Assembly: GCA_029933635.1 (NCBI GenBank)
Contig: JAOZNS010000006.1
Coordinates: forward strand, 1 to 27,613
Reading direction: 5' to 3'
DNA length: 27,613 nt
Origin: Candidatus Zixiibacteriota bacterium
Lineage (GTDB): Bacteria > Zixibacteria > MSB-5A5 > SM1-73
Shown here piece after piece: positions 1 through 8,152 of the stretch. The notes beneath the pieces were generated by a model. The model had not been told where the DNA came from. It did no database searches and saw only the letters and a program-made list of their open reading frames with translations. The translations under genes were made by a program, and so were the position numbers. Position 1 is the stretch's first letter; each line of letters begins with the position of its first letter.

Positions 1-413
1 ACCTAAGCAGGAGAGTTCCTGATTATTTGTGGCTTTCGCTTGTGCAGGAGGAGGGACAAGATGTGGCCCCTCCAGATACAACGGCAGATACCACTGCCCT
101 ATCTTCTCAGTTTGCCCCCCAGACCAAGAGGATGACCATAGAGGGCTATAGCTTTTCTTTGAGCGGTTTGGCTTCATTTCTGATTCAACTGGCAGAATCG
201 GACTATTTTAAGAACATGGAACTACAATATGTGAAAAGAGCAGAAATAAAAGAATATAAAGCCTTCGCATTCCAACTGGTGGGTAAGCTTTACTATCAAC
301 CGGAGTTTGAAAATCCTCATGCTGATACCTCCGCTCAAAAGCTGGCTTTACAAAATGAAAGCAAAGGTTCTGAAGTTAACTCTGCAATCAACTTGGTTGC
401 TGGAGGGGAATAG
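1..413 (+). CDS. pilN: Type IV pilus assembly protein PilN, C-terminal part
   Basis: The 5' end lies outside the window; the open frame runs from base 3 to a TAG at 411-413 with no start needed. The visible 136 or so residues match the periplasmic part of PilN: an 'RRVPDYLWLSLV' stretch (the family has a conserved 'P..vWL..l' here), then a 'GYSFSLSGLASFLIQLAES.YF' stretch and a closing beta-strand region. PilN binds PilM in the cytoplasm through its N-terminus and pairs with PilO in the periplasm, forming the inner-membrane alignment complex of type IV pili. The stop codon directly abuts the pilO ATG, so translation is probably coupled. The identification rests on this motif and on the pilN-O-P-Q order; the cytoplasmic tail and membrane helix are not visible. 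Confidence 0.85.
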   Translation, partial: LSRRVPDYLWLSLVQEEGQDVAPPDTTADTTALSSQFAPQTKRMTIEGYSFSLSGLASFLIQLAESDYFKNMELQYVKRAEIKEYKAFAFQLVGKLYYQPEFENPHADTSAQKLALQNESKGSEVNSAINLVAGGE

Positions 414-1004
414 ATGGATCTAAGAAATCCAAACACTCAGAAGTTTCTTTTGGGAGGGCTGGTGATCTTTCTGGTCATCTATTTTTGGTATGCTAGGATT
501 TACTCCAAAAATTCCAGACTGATAGAACAAAAACAGTTTCAATATGAATATCTGCTTTCTGATTTGAAGAATGTGGAGATGAAGGCAAAAAGTTTCGAGA
601 ATTTGAAAGAGGAATATAAAAGGTTGCTTGAAAGATATCGTCAGGTGGAACGCCTTCTGCCGGAGGAAAAGCAGATTCCCTTGTTTTTGATCCAAATGCA
701 TTCTGCCGCCCGCGCTAATCAGACCGGAGTCCTTCAGATCCTTCCCCAAGATCCTGTTCCCACAAGCTTTTACAATGCTTGCTCTTTTGATGTAGAGGTC
801 TCCGGAACCTACCATAATTTTGGTAGTTTCTTGAGCAGTATCGCCAACTTCCCCTTTCTGGTAAATGTGTCCAACGTGACCATAACGGCAGTGCCCCAAG
901 AGGAACAAAATCCTGAACAGAAAGGAGCCAGCATCAACGAATCCTTGAGTTTAACCACCTATTATGATAAGGAAGATGAGATGCTCAAAAAGTTGGAATT
1001 TTAA
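414..1004 (+). CDS. pilO: Type IV pilus assembly protein PilO
   Basis: A 196-residue protein with the PilO layout. There is a short cytoplasmic tail, one membrane helix at about residues 11-27 (LLGGLVIFLVIYFWYA), a charged periplasmic coiled coil at about 35-85, and a ferredoxin-like fold that includes 'LLPEEKQIPLFLIQMHSAAR' and 'CSFDVEVSGTYHNFGSFLSS'. PilO heterodimerises with PilN and links the platform to the PilP-PilQ outer-membrane complex. The ATG follows the pilN stop without a gap; the ribosome site is the GGAGGGG inside the pilN end. The next gene starts 13 bases after the stop. Length and domain order are typical of the family. Confidence 0.9.
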   Translation: MDLRNPNTQKFLLGGLVIFLVIYFWYARIYSKNSRLIEQKQFQYEYLLSDLKNVEMKAKSFENLKEEYKRLLERYRQVERLLPEEKQIPLFLIQMHSAARANQTGVLQILPQDPVPTSFYNACSFDVEVSGTYHNFGSFLSSIANFPFLVNVSNVTITAVPQEEQNPEQKGASINESLSLTTYYDKEDEMLKKLEF

Positions 1005-1016
1005 AAAAGGAGATAT

Positions 1017-2633
1017 ATGAGGATAAGGATCCTAATAAAACTATCTGTATTCATCCTGATATTTCTTTTCGTCTTGATACTTTCCTCCACTTTCCAAGAG
1101 GCAAAGGCTACTTGCCGTATCAAGAACATTAGCTTAAAGAAGGAAGGGAACTTCACCCAAGTTTGCGTTTATGCGGATAAGCCCTTTGAGTTTGTTCATT
1201 TCACCGAGAAGGCAAAGGACCAGAAGCCTTATCGGATAGTCATTGATTGCAAGGATGCTATTTTTGATCTACCTCAACGTAATTTCATGGAAGGTCTCCC
1301 GTCTGGCACCATAAAGTCCATCCGCACCAGTCAGTTTCAGATTAGGCCAGAAAAGATCGTCAGAGTTGTATTGGACTTAAATGGACCGGCGGTTTACAAG
1401 GTGATCGACTCCGAAGGAAAGAAAACAGCCACCATTGCCATTCTAACCTCTCATGATCCTGATTTTCCAATGTGGATGGCAGATAAAAAGGGGAAGAAAC
1501 GTAAATCCACAGGATCTACAGGCGCTGTTTCCTTAACCGGGAAAAGTTCAAAACAGCCGAAAGTCAGAAAGCATTCAGTTCAGCTCACCGGATCTGAAAA
1601 TCTTTCTCCTGGAACCCCTTTTAAAAAGCAGGAAGTTAGCCCTCCAGAGGAAATCTATCGAAGAGCCCTCTGCTATGCTGATACCGGTGAGAAGATTTTG
1701 TCCTTAGAAAAAAAACAATTTCAGTCATCTCAGATCAAATCTGTGGACAAAGGTATAGAAAAGAAAAGAGCAAAAAAACCTGAGATCAGCCCAGTTCAGC
1801 TAAGTAAGAGAATGAAAAGGGGAAAAGAGAGCGCCCAAATTGCAAAAAAATCAACACAGGCTTCTCCAAGACCAGTTGGTTCCCCTTTCGATAGTGCAAA
1901 CGTGGAACCGATTAAGAAGAATAAAGCATCTAAAGAGATTCCCACTGCTTCCACAAAGTTGAGTTTAAAACCAGAGGAGAAGGTGGAGTCGATCTCCGTT
2001 TCCTCCTTGCCAGAACAACCCAAGCAAACTTTTACGGCAAGGGAAATAAATCGATTCCCCGTCCCCTTAGGACCTTTTCTGGAAGAGGAATCTCTTCTGA
2101 CCTCACTGGGCGAAGCAAAGTCTTATAAGGTGGAGACCGAGAAAAAGTCTACAGAATCCATAGGAAAGGATGTTTCCGCAACTGTTGGAGAATCTGGTAA
2201 AAAAGGGATTGGAGGAATTTTAGGACCGGAATCTGCAACCGCTAAGGAAACTCAGGTTCTTCCAGAAAGCTTGACGACGATTCAGAAGCTGAAGGAGTCC
2301 AAGCTGGAGCTGATTCCCCAAAGAAGGGTAGTCTTTTATAATCCCAGTACAGCCAGGGATCCTTTCTTACCCTTAACCGAGAGGCAGGATATGAGTTTCG
2401 GGGAGGTGCCTTCTCCATTGTTTGAGAACCTAACCTTGGTTGGAATCATAAAGGAAAAGGAAGGAAATCGGGCTTTGCTGGAGGATAAGATGGGATTCGG
2501 TTATATCCTGAAGAGTGGAGATAGAATTAAAAATGGATACATTATCAGAGTCGAGGATGATAGGGTAATTTTTCATATTGAACAATATGGTGGATTTCAA
2601 GTAATGGTCTTAGAACTTAACCGGGAATATTAA
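1017..2633 (+). CDS. pilP: AMIN domain-PilP fusion, pilus lipoprotein-like assembly protein
   Basis: A 538-residue protein with three parts. First, an N-terminal hydrophobic signal or anchor (residues about 5-24) followed by an AMIN domain at about 30-140 ('KNISLKKEGNFTQVCVYADKPFEF', 'YRIVIDC', 'IRTSQFQI.P..VRVVLDL'). Second, a long Lys/Ser/Pro-rich linker of low complexity at about 150-430. Third, a PilP-type C-terminus at about 440-538 with the hallmark 'RDPFLPL', then 'LVGIIKEKEGNRALLEDK', 'GYILKSGDRI' and 'GYIIRVEDDRVIF'. Classical PilP is a lipoprotein of about 170-180 residues that docks on the PilQ N-domains. AMIN domains bind peptidoglycan and normally sit at the N-terminus of PilQ. 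Here the AMIN domain is on PilP, and the following PilQ lacks it. No lipobox is evident. The ATG at 1017 has an AAAAAAGGAGA ribosome site. Confidence 0.85.
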   Translation: MRIRILIKLSVFILIFLFVLILSSTFQEAKATCRIKNISLKKEGNFTQVCVYADKPFEFVHFTEKAKDQKPYRIVIDCKDAIFDLPQRNFMEGLPSGTIKSIRTSQFQIRPEKIVRVVLDLNGPAVYKVIDSEGKKTATIAILTSHDPDFPMWMADKKGKKRKSTGSTGAVSLTGKSSKQPKVRKHSVQLTGSENLSPGTPFKKQEVSPPEEIYRRALCYADTGEKILSLEKKQFQSSQIKSVDKGIEKKRAKKPEISPVQLSKRMKRGKESAQIAKKSTQASPRPVGSPFDSANVEPIKKNKASKEIPTASTKLSLKPEEKVESISVSSLPEQPKQTFTAREINRFPVPLGPFLEEESLLTSLGEAKSYKVETEKKSTESIGKDVSATVGESGKKGIGGILGPESATAKETQVLPESLTTIQKLKESKLELIPQRRVVFYNPSTARDPFLPLTERQDMSFGEVPSPLFENLTLVGIIKEKEGNRALLEDKMGFGYILKSGDRIKNGYIIRVEDDRVIFHIEQYGGFQVMVLELNREY

Positions 2634-2647
2634 AAGCGAGGTATCTT

Positions 2648-4015
2648 ATGAGAAGGATTCTCCAAAGAAAAGGATGGCTAAGGTGGAAAGAAACCAGCTT
2701 CAGAATCTGTCTTCTTCTGGGTTTGCTGACCTTCGTCTGGATGAAGACAGAAAATACTTCAGCTGGACCTTCTTCCTCGAGAAAGGACAACCAGATAATC
2801 ACTGCAATAAATTTGCAGAATGCAGACATGCATTCGGTGTTGAGCTTTTTGGCTGACTATGGAGGGATTAACATCGTAGCATCTCCTTCTGTGAAAGCCT
2901 CAGTGACCTTGACTCTGCAGAATGTAACTTGGCGGCAGGCGTTAGACATTTTGCTTAAAACCTATGGACTTACCGGGGTAGAGGAAAAAGGCTTCATTCG
3001 GGTGCTCCCCACCCAGGAGTTCTTTCAGGAACAGGCGCTTTTGGAAAAGCATAAAGCCGATCAGTCTTCATTGGTTCCTTTGGAGACAGCGGTTATCCCA
3101 GTAAAGCACGGGACCGCCAAGGATATGGTCAAGTCCCTAAAGGCGATAATTTCACAGAGAGGAACTATCGATACGGACGACCGGACCAACTCTTTGGTTA
3201 TCCGCGATACTCCGGAACATATCGAAAAAGTCAAAGCCTTAGTCCAGACGCTGGATAAGGAGACCGACCAGATCAAGATCTCAGCCAAGCTTCTGGAGGT
3301 CGAATCTGGTGCCCTCACCGAATTGGGACTCAACTGGTCCATGATCTCTCGGAAAAGTGCACAGCTTCTGGAAGGGAATAAGGCTGAAGCAAGCTTTTCT
3401 CAAAAAACCGACCGGGTGAGCGATCCCGTTGCCACCTACACCTTCGCCACGGTGCAAGGAGATTTTGACATAGAGGGGGTAGTTTCTGCTCTGGTATCTA
3501 GCAACAAGGGAAAGATAATCGCTCATCCCGAGATCACCACGGTGGATAATCGGGAAGCTTATATTCAGATGGGGCAAAGAATTCCTATAAAACAATTCGA
3601 TGAGGCAGGAAACGTGGTGATACAGTTTGAAGAGGTGGGGACCATACTGCGAGTTACCCCCCATATCACCTCAGAAAATCGTATACTTTTAAAACTTAAG
3701 CCGGAACGCAGCTCTTATACTTTTGATGCCAACGGAGTGATCATCAACACCAACAACGCAGAGACCAATGTGGTGGTGGAGAACGGGCAGACGGCAGTTA
3801 TTGGTGGTTTGACCACCCAGGTGGAGATGAAGACCCGCGTAGGACTCCCCATATTGAAGGACATCCCCTTGCTGGGGTATCTTTTCCGTTATACGCGGAA
3901 GGAGGTAACCAACAGAGACCTGGTAATCTTTGTTACCCCCACCATAGTTACTGACCAAATGCACAATCTGGGCTCAATCTCTCCGTCGGATGATGATGCC
4001 TCAAGCCATGAATGA
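2648..4015 (+). CDS. pilQ: Type IV pilus secretin PilQ (short, no AMIN domain)
   Basis: A 455-residue outer-membrane secretin through which the pilus exits. Domains in order: signal peptide (about 1-40, hydrophobic core LLLGLLTFVW); an STN/N0 domain at about 50-120 ('INLQNADMHSVLSFLADYGGINIVASPSVKA' region); one secretin N1 repeat at about 140-200 ('VIPVKHGTAKDMVKSLKAI'); and the secretin pore domain at about 210-440. The pore domain carries the signature 'VVENGQTAVIGGL' and 'GLPILKDIPLLGYLF', ending in 'RDLVIFVTPTIV'. It is shorter than the 570-770 residues usual for PilQ because the AMIN domains are missing, and it has only one N1 domain. It starts 14 bases after the AMIN-PilP gene, behind a GCGAGG ribosome site, and is the last gene of the visible operon. 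Confidence 0.93.
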   Translation: MRRILQRKGWLRWKETSFRICLLLGLLTFVWMKTENTSAGPSSSRKDNQIITAINLQNADMHSVLSFLADYGGINIVASPSVKASVTLTLQNVTWRQALDILLKTYGLTGVEEKGFIRVLPTQEFFQEQALLEKHKADQSSLVPLETAVIPVKHGTAKDMVKSLKAIISQRGTIDTDDRTNSLVIRDTPEHIEKVKALVQTLDKETDQIKISAKLLEVESGALTELGLNWSMISRKSAQLLEGNKAEASFSQKTDRVSDPVATYTFATVQGDFDIEGVVSALVSSNKGKIIAHPEITTVDNREAYIQMGQRIPIKQFDEAGNVVIQFEEVGTILRVTPHITSENRILLKLKPERSSYTFDANGVIINTNNAETNVVVENGQTAVIGGLTTQVEMKTRVGLPILKDIPLLGYLFRYTRKEVTNRDLVIFVTPTIVTDQMHNLGSISPSDDDASSHE

Positions 4016-4069
4016 GAACATGGGTGGAGCGATGTTTGAAAGTAGGATAACTCAACCAATCTTGATGGA

Positions 4070-4088
4070 AGGCGACAAAAGGTCGCCT
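4070..4088 (+). terminator. Hairpin after pilQ, possible transcription terminator
   Basis: A perfect 7-bp stem AGGCGAC/GTCGCCT closes on the five-base loop AAAAG, starting 55 bases after the pilQ stop. The downstream bases are A/T-rich (AAATCATTTTTA), but there is no continuous T-run. It is therefore a weak intrinsic terminator at best, though well placed to end the pilus operon. Confidence 0.45.
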
Positions 4089-4360
4089 AAATCATTTTTA
4101 CGCACAAAAACCCACCTTTCTCTTCGATTTTAAAATCCTCACTTAGCTAGGAAAATATGGTACCCCACATTCATCAGGTTGTGCCACTTGACGATTGAGT
4201 TAGCCTTTTTAAAGCACTTATCCATTTTTCTTCAGGGAAATTTCGTCTTGCTTTTTCATTCATCCAAACCCTACTGATTTTTTTGGAATTATTATGGTTC
4301 TTTCGTACTCAGGTTGCACCTTCATAATTTAAAACCCACAATGTTGATAAATCAAAAGTT

Positions 4361-4442
4361 AGCTCCCTCTCCCTTGGTGGAGAGGGTTAGGGTGCGGTAA
4401 AGAATAGAAAAAGCAAAAAAGAGTGATTTTCAACCTCACCCT
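4361..4442. repeat. REP-like nested inverted repeat
   Basis: Two nested inverted repeats are visible. The inner stem is CCCTCTCC (4365-4372) and GGAGAGGG (4379-4386) with a six-base loop. The outer arms are AGGGTGCGGT (4389-4398) and ACCTCACCCT (4433-4442), with one mismatch. The 'ctctccc...ggagagggttagggtg' pattern resembles short extragenic palindromes found dispersed in many bacterial genomes; that comparison is from memory. Only one copy is present in this window, so repetition cannot be shown here. Confidence 0.5.
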
Positions 4443-4921
4443 TTTAGTCTGATCTTTTTCGCTAAGAGTCGATGCTTTCCTATTTGACTCTCAAGTACAA
4501 TAAGGAGCTCTTGCCCGACTCTTTTGGGAGAGCTGAATGTCCGCGACCCTATGGTTGGTAAGTGGTTGTCTTCGATAGGCGCGGGAATTCATCCGGCTCA
4601 ACAAATCTGACCACTGTAACAGCCCAAAAACTCACATTAAATCTCCTAACCTAAATAAGAAAGACCCATTATTATTGTAGTGTTCCTTTCCAATTTTCCA
4701 CTTTTTCTCTTGTATCTCAAAGACTTAATAATCCTGTAGGGCATCTATTTTTTATACTTGACTTTTTCAGAAGCGTATTATTAATTTAAAAAGCAAATTA
4801 TGAATGGTGGGAAGAAGTAATCCAAAGGGAGAACCGCTCGGCTCAAATAAGACATGATTTATCTTTATCAGTTAGAAGATTTTTTACTTTAGGCGCTGAA
4901 AGTCAAAAACTGGAGGGGAAA

Positions 4922-6424
4922 ATGGACTTTACCCAGAAAAGAAAAGCGGTCTTTTTAACCACCTTTGCTGGTTTGCTTAATGCCGCCATGGCGAGTGATG
5001 CTGTTAGGGGAGTGATACTAAAAAAGGCGGATAAGAAGATTTATGAGCTGTTTGTGGAGATAAATCCCCTGAAGCGTCCCCGCAAGGTGCAAGAGGATAA
5101 ATACATAATGACTAGAAACCTTTTGTATGCTGTGGACAAGGCACTGAGGAATAATAACATCTCCCCTCGGGTGAGGAAAGGGCTTTTAAAGGTGCTTTTG
5201 GGAAACATATTCTTAGGAGGGAAGGATGAACTTCAAAAGTTTGAACAGGAACACGGTTTCCCTCCACCCGGGTTTTTGACCATCAGCCCTGGCGGTGCCT
5301 GTAACCTTCATTGTGACCAATGTTACGCCGGCAATTTAACTGAAACAAAAAATAAACTTGACTTTGATCTGGTCGATCGGATAATTGCCGATAAGACCAG
5401 ATATTGGGGATCGTTTTTTACAGTCATCTCCGGGGGAGAACCATTTATGTGGAAAAGTGAAGGAAAGGATATCTTAGATTTGGCAGCCAGGCACGATGAC
5501 AATTACTTCTTGATCTTCACCAATGGGACTTTAATTGACAAAAAAAAGGCAGAAAGGATGGCAGAGTTAGGGAATGTTACGCCAGCCATCTCGGTTGAGG
5601 GTTTCGAGGAGGAGACAGATAAAAGAAGAGGTAAGGGAGTTTATAGCCGAATTCTTAAAGCTATGGTGAATTTAAGAGAGGTCGGGGTTCCCTTCGGCAT
5701 ATCTCTGACCGCCACAAGATACAATGCAGAGCTTCTACTTTCTGATGAGTTCATAGATTTTTATTTCAATCAGCAGGGAACGGTTTATGGCTGGATATTC
5801 CAGTATATGCCTATCGGATGCAAGTTTACCTTAGATCTTTTGATCACGCCCGAACAGAGGCTGAAGATGTATTTGAGGGAAAGGGAGCTAATTGAGAAAC
5901 ATAAGCTATTCATTGCTGACTTCTGGAATTCAGGCTCCATCAGCGATGGTTGTCTATGTGCCGGAAGGGAAGGAGGATATTTTTATATCGATTGGAACGG
6001 CAACGTGATGCCCTGCGTTTTTACCCCTTATTCCACCCATAATATAAAAGAGATATACTCAAATGGTGGAGATATAAATACGGTGCTGGGTACCACCTTT
6101 TTCAAGGCAATCCGAAAATGGCAGAGGGAATATGGCTATATGAAGCCTTCTCACCAGGTAGGTAATGAAATCACGCCTTGTCCTATCCGGGATCACCATC
6201 GTCGCTTTTACCAGATCGTAAAGGAACACAAGGCTAATCCCATCAATCCTGAGGCGGGAGAGGCTCTGGAGGCAGAAGATTTTGTGGAAGGTCTTTCCCT
6301 GTATGGAGAGAAGGTAGCTCAGCTTACTGATCCAATCTGGGAAAGAGAATATTTAGAACCTGAAAGGAGATCATCTCAAACACAGACTCCACATGATAAA
6401 CCCATAAGAGAAGCCAGCAGTTAA
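4922..6424 (+). CDS. Radical SAM protein with SPASM-like C-terminal cysteines
   Basis: A 500-residue protein. The radical SAM cluster motif CxxxCxxC is at C127, C131 and C134 ('GACNLHCDQCYAG'), followed by the S-adenosylmethionine-binding 'SGGEP' strand. The C-terminal third has 'CLCAGREGGYFYIDWNGNVMPC' followed by 'ITPCPI', a SPASM-like set of cysteines that would hold auxiliary iron-sulfur clusters. The first 115 residues precede the radical SAM core and include a mildly hydrophobic start (FLTTFAGLLNAAMA). Such enzymes start radical chemistry on peptides, cofactors or other small molecules; the substrate is not evident. It stands alone between two 0.9 kb non-coding stretches, with no small precursor peptide nearby. 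The ATG at 4922 follows a strong GGAGGGG site. Family assignment is secure; function is unknown. Confidence 0.85.
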   Translation: MDFTQKRKAVFLTTFAGLLNAAMASDAVRGVILKKADKKIYELFVEINPLKRPRKVQEDKYIMTRNLLYAVDKALRNNNISPRVRKGLLKVLLGNIFLGGKDELQKFEQEHGFPPPGFLTISPGGACNLHCDQCYAGNLTETKNKLDFDLVDRIIADKTRYWGSFFTVISGGEPFMWKSEGKDILDLAARHDDNYFLIFTNGTLIDKKKAERMAELGNVTPAISVEGFEEETDKRRGKGVYSRILKAMVNLREVGVPFGISLTATRYNAELLLSDEFIDFYFNQQGTVYGWIFQYMPIGCKFTLDLLITPEQRLKMYLRERELIEKHKLFIADFWNSGSISDGCLCAGREGGYFYIDWNGNVMPCVFTPYSTHNIKEIYSNGGDINTVLGTTFFKAIRKWQREYGYMKPSHQVGNEITPCPIRDHHRRFYQIVKEHKANPINPEAGEALEAEDFVEGLSLYGEKVAQLTDPIWEREYLEPERRSSQTQTPHDKPIREASS

Positions 6425-6503
6425 GATTTAATCCTTCATTTTGGCAAAGATAGGGTATAATTGGAAGCGTCGGGAGCTTGTCCTGTGTCTCAAAGTTAAT
6501 AAA

Positions 6504-6527
6504 GGGCATGCCTCTTGGCGTTTTTTT
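6504..6527 (+). terminator. Possible weak terminator after the radical SAM gene
   Basis: A short palindromic segment (GGCATGCC, then GCC-TCTT-GGC) runs directly into seven T residues at 6521-6527. The stem is only three to four pairs, so this is a tentative call based mainly on the T-run, 80 bases after the stop codon. Confidence 0.3.
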
Positions 6528-6961
6528 ATTGTTTTTCCCCACTCTTGAGGTTACCTGTTGTAACACTTCCCTTCCTGACGTGAACCACAAGTTCATGCTT
6601 TTCGCGAGACCCTTCTGAGTATTTCTCACTTTTTCGCCTGAACCTGTTTCCTCCCATACTTTGTGAGAGATACTCGAAAATTAGAAAGCCCTAAGCATCA
6701 TTCAAATCAAGACCCCCTTTCAAGACAGGTAAGGAACTGGTTTTCGAATTCGAGCCGGCATCTGGATTAATTTTTGAAGGAGTCGATTTTTTTGTCTTTC
6801 AAATTTGGAATGACAGCACTGGATTAGGAATTTTTTTCCGCTCATTTTAGGAAATTTTTTCCTATAAAGCTCTTCCTTTCATTTAAGATAATACCTTAAG
6901 TGATTGCAGTAATCGAATGTATTATATAAAGTTACTGACTTACTCACCTGTCTTTTAGGTC

Positions 6962-6978
6962 TTGGCATAAAGTTTGCA
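6962..6978 (+). promoter_or_regulatory. Candidate sigma-54 (RpoN) promoter for the fliA block
   Basis: The string TTGGCATAAAGTTTGCA has GG at 6964-6965 and GC at 6976-6977, exactly the 12-base offset of the -24/-12 elements. It matches the consensus TGGCAC-N5-TTGCA at every key base except C to T at one flanking position. Transcription would start near 6989, on the same strand as fliA. Sigma-54 promoters commonly drive the middle tier of flagellar genes and pilin genes. An activator gene and upstream enhancer sites are not visible in this window. Confidence 0.6.
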
Positions 6979-7380
6979 AGCCAATTTTTTTAGGATGGAG
7001 CTGGAAGAATTAAAAACTGAACGGAACTGAAAGAATTGGTTATGCAATTTGCATGCGGTTTAGCTTCACCATTTGATTGGACACTTGTGACAAAACTTCG
7101 CTTGTCTTTATTGGTCAAACCGATCTTAAAAAGACAAAATCCTTTGCTTCCCATCACTCTCACAGCCAGTTTCATAAAAAGAGCTTCCTTTTTTGTATCA
7201 CTGCCTCTTCTATTCAAATCCTTGAATCGGCTTTTTTCAAAGCTAAAGGATAGACTTTTAGCAGACGATATGAAAACGATACCCCGAAATGCGCTTTTTC
7301 TGCCAAACTTAAAATGGGCGGGATACACAAAGGTGAGGTGTATCCAAAAAGTTTGAACCTTCACAAAGTGAGGTGGATTA

Positions 7381-8139
7381 ATGGCAGGTCCTAAGGACTG
7401 GGTGCAGTTCAAAAAGGATAACGATCCCCAGCTAAGGCAAAGACTCTTAGAAGAGTATCTCCCTTTGGTGAAAAATGTGGCAGGAAGAATGGCAATGGGA
7501 TTTCCCAAATCGGTAGAGCTTTCCGATCTGGTTAACACCGGGGTCATCGGATTGATCGAGGCTTTGTCTAATTTCGATCCCTCCCGAGGAGTGAAATTTG
7601 AAACCTATGCGATTCCAAGAATACGGGGGGCGATCTTGGATGAGCTTCGCTCGTTGGATTGGGTGCCTCGTTCCACCAGGGCGAAATCCAGAGAGATCGA
7701 GAGGGCCACCAGCAAGCTAGAGAATCAATTAGGACGTCCACCTTCAGAAAAGGAATTGGCTAAATCCTTAAGAATTTCCTCACATGAGCTTTTTTCCGCA
7801 TTAGATGACGTTTCCTCAACAACAATGTTATCTTTGGATGAGTTAGTATATAAGGAGGAAGATAACCGGCAGGTTCCCAGGGTGGAAACCTTGGAAGATT
7901 TGAGCACTGAAAACGTCTTAGGCGAGCTGGAGAAGGAGGAGCTTAAGGCTTATCTGATTGAAGCCATAAGCCACCTTTCTGAACAGGAAAGATTAGTGGT
8001 GGCTTTGTATTACTATGAGGAGCTCACCTTAAAGGAGATAGGAGAAGTGATGCAAATCTCCGAATCCAGAGTTTCCCAAATACACACAAAGGCGGTTTTG
8101 AAGCTCAGGGGGATGGTTAGAGAAAAATTTGCGCTATAA
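7381..8139 (+). CDS. fliA: RNA polymerase sigma factor FliA (sigma-28 family)
   Basis: A 252-residue sigma-70-family factor of the FliA/WhiG group. Region 2 is at about 20-95 ('LPLVKNVAGRMAMGFP', 'DLVNTGVIGLIEALSNFDPSRG', 'FETYAIPRIRGAILDELR', 'DWVPRSTRAKSREIE'). Region 3 is at about 100-165 ('GRPPSEKELAKSLRIS'), and region 4 is at about 190-250 ('LSEQERLVVALYYYEELTLKEIGEVMQISESRVSQI'), whose helix-turn-helix reads the -35 element. FliA transcribes late flagellar, motility and chemotaxis genes and is normally held inactive by FlgM. The ATG follows GTGAGGTGG. It is first in a same-strand block, and its stop lies only 13 bases before the next start. Full length with no missing region. Confidence 0.92.
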   Translation: MAGPKDWVQFKKDNDPQLRQRLLEEYLPLVKNVAGRMAMGFPKSVELSDLVNTGVIGLIEALSNFDPSRGVKFETYAIPRIRGAILDELRSLDWVPRSTRAKSREIERATSKLENQLGRPPSEKELAKSLRISSHELFSALDDVSSTTMLSLDELVYKEEDNRQVPRVETLEDLSTENVLGELEKEELKAYLIEAISHLSEQERLVVALYYYEELTLKEIGEVMQISESRVSQIHTKAVLKLRGMVREKFAL

Positions 8140-8152
8140 TAAAAGGGATGAC

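Larger units (their letters stand above)
4016..4921. other. 906-base non-coding stretch between pilQ and a radical SAM gene
   Basis: No open frame here has a plausible ribosome site or protein-like composition on either strand. It contains the hairpin at 4070-4088 and the REP-like repeat at 4361-4442. A six-base inverted repeat AGCTCT...AGAGCT occurs near 4505-4533. The last 200 bases are AT-rich, and a possible TTGACT -35 box lies at 4758-4763 without a convincing -10 box. No known RNA family was recognised. Confidence 0.5.
6425..7380. other. 956-base intergenic region upstream of fliA
   Basis: It holds the possible terminator at 6504-6527, a candidate sigma-54 promoter at 6962-6978 and the 13-base palindrome ATGCAA-T-TTGCAT at 7042-7054. 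From about 6989 it would be a transcribed leader of roughly 390 bases before fliA. A frame of 106 codons (7036-7356, TTG start) is open here, but it has no ribosome site and a composition rich in Leu, Lys and Phe. The opposite strand is also open. I treat this frame as non-coding or as a possible dispersed repeat. Confidence 0.5.

Noticed and set aside
420..908. 162-codon minus-strand frame inside pilO
   Set aside because: Antisense shadow of a clear pilO gene; no ribosome site and no family resemblance. Other antisense frames inside pilP, pilQ, thrS, pheS and the kinase genes were rejected for the same reason.
6324..6629. 101-codon minus-strand frame after the radical SAM gene
   Set aside because: It overlaps the 3' end of that gene and the possible terminator, has no ribosome site and matches no family I know.
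7036..7356. 106-codon plus-strand frame as a protein gene upstream of fliA
   Set aside because: It has no ribosome site, a TTG start and a composition rich in Leu, Lys and Phe. It is kept only as a possible repeat or structured leader in the findings.
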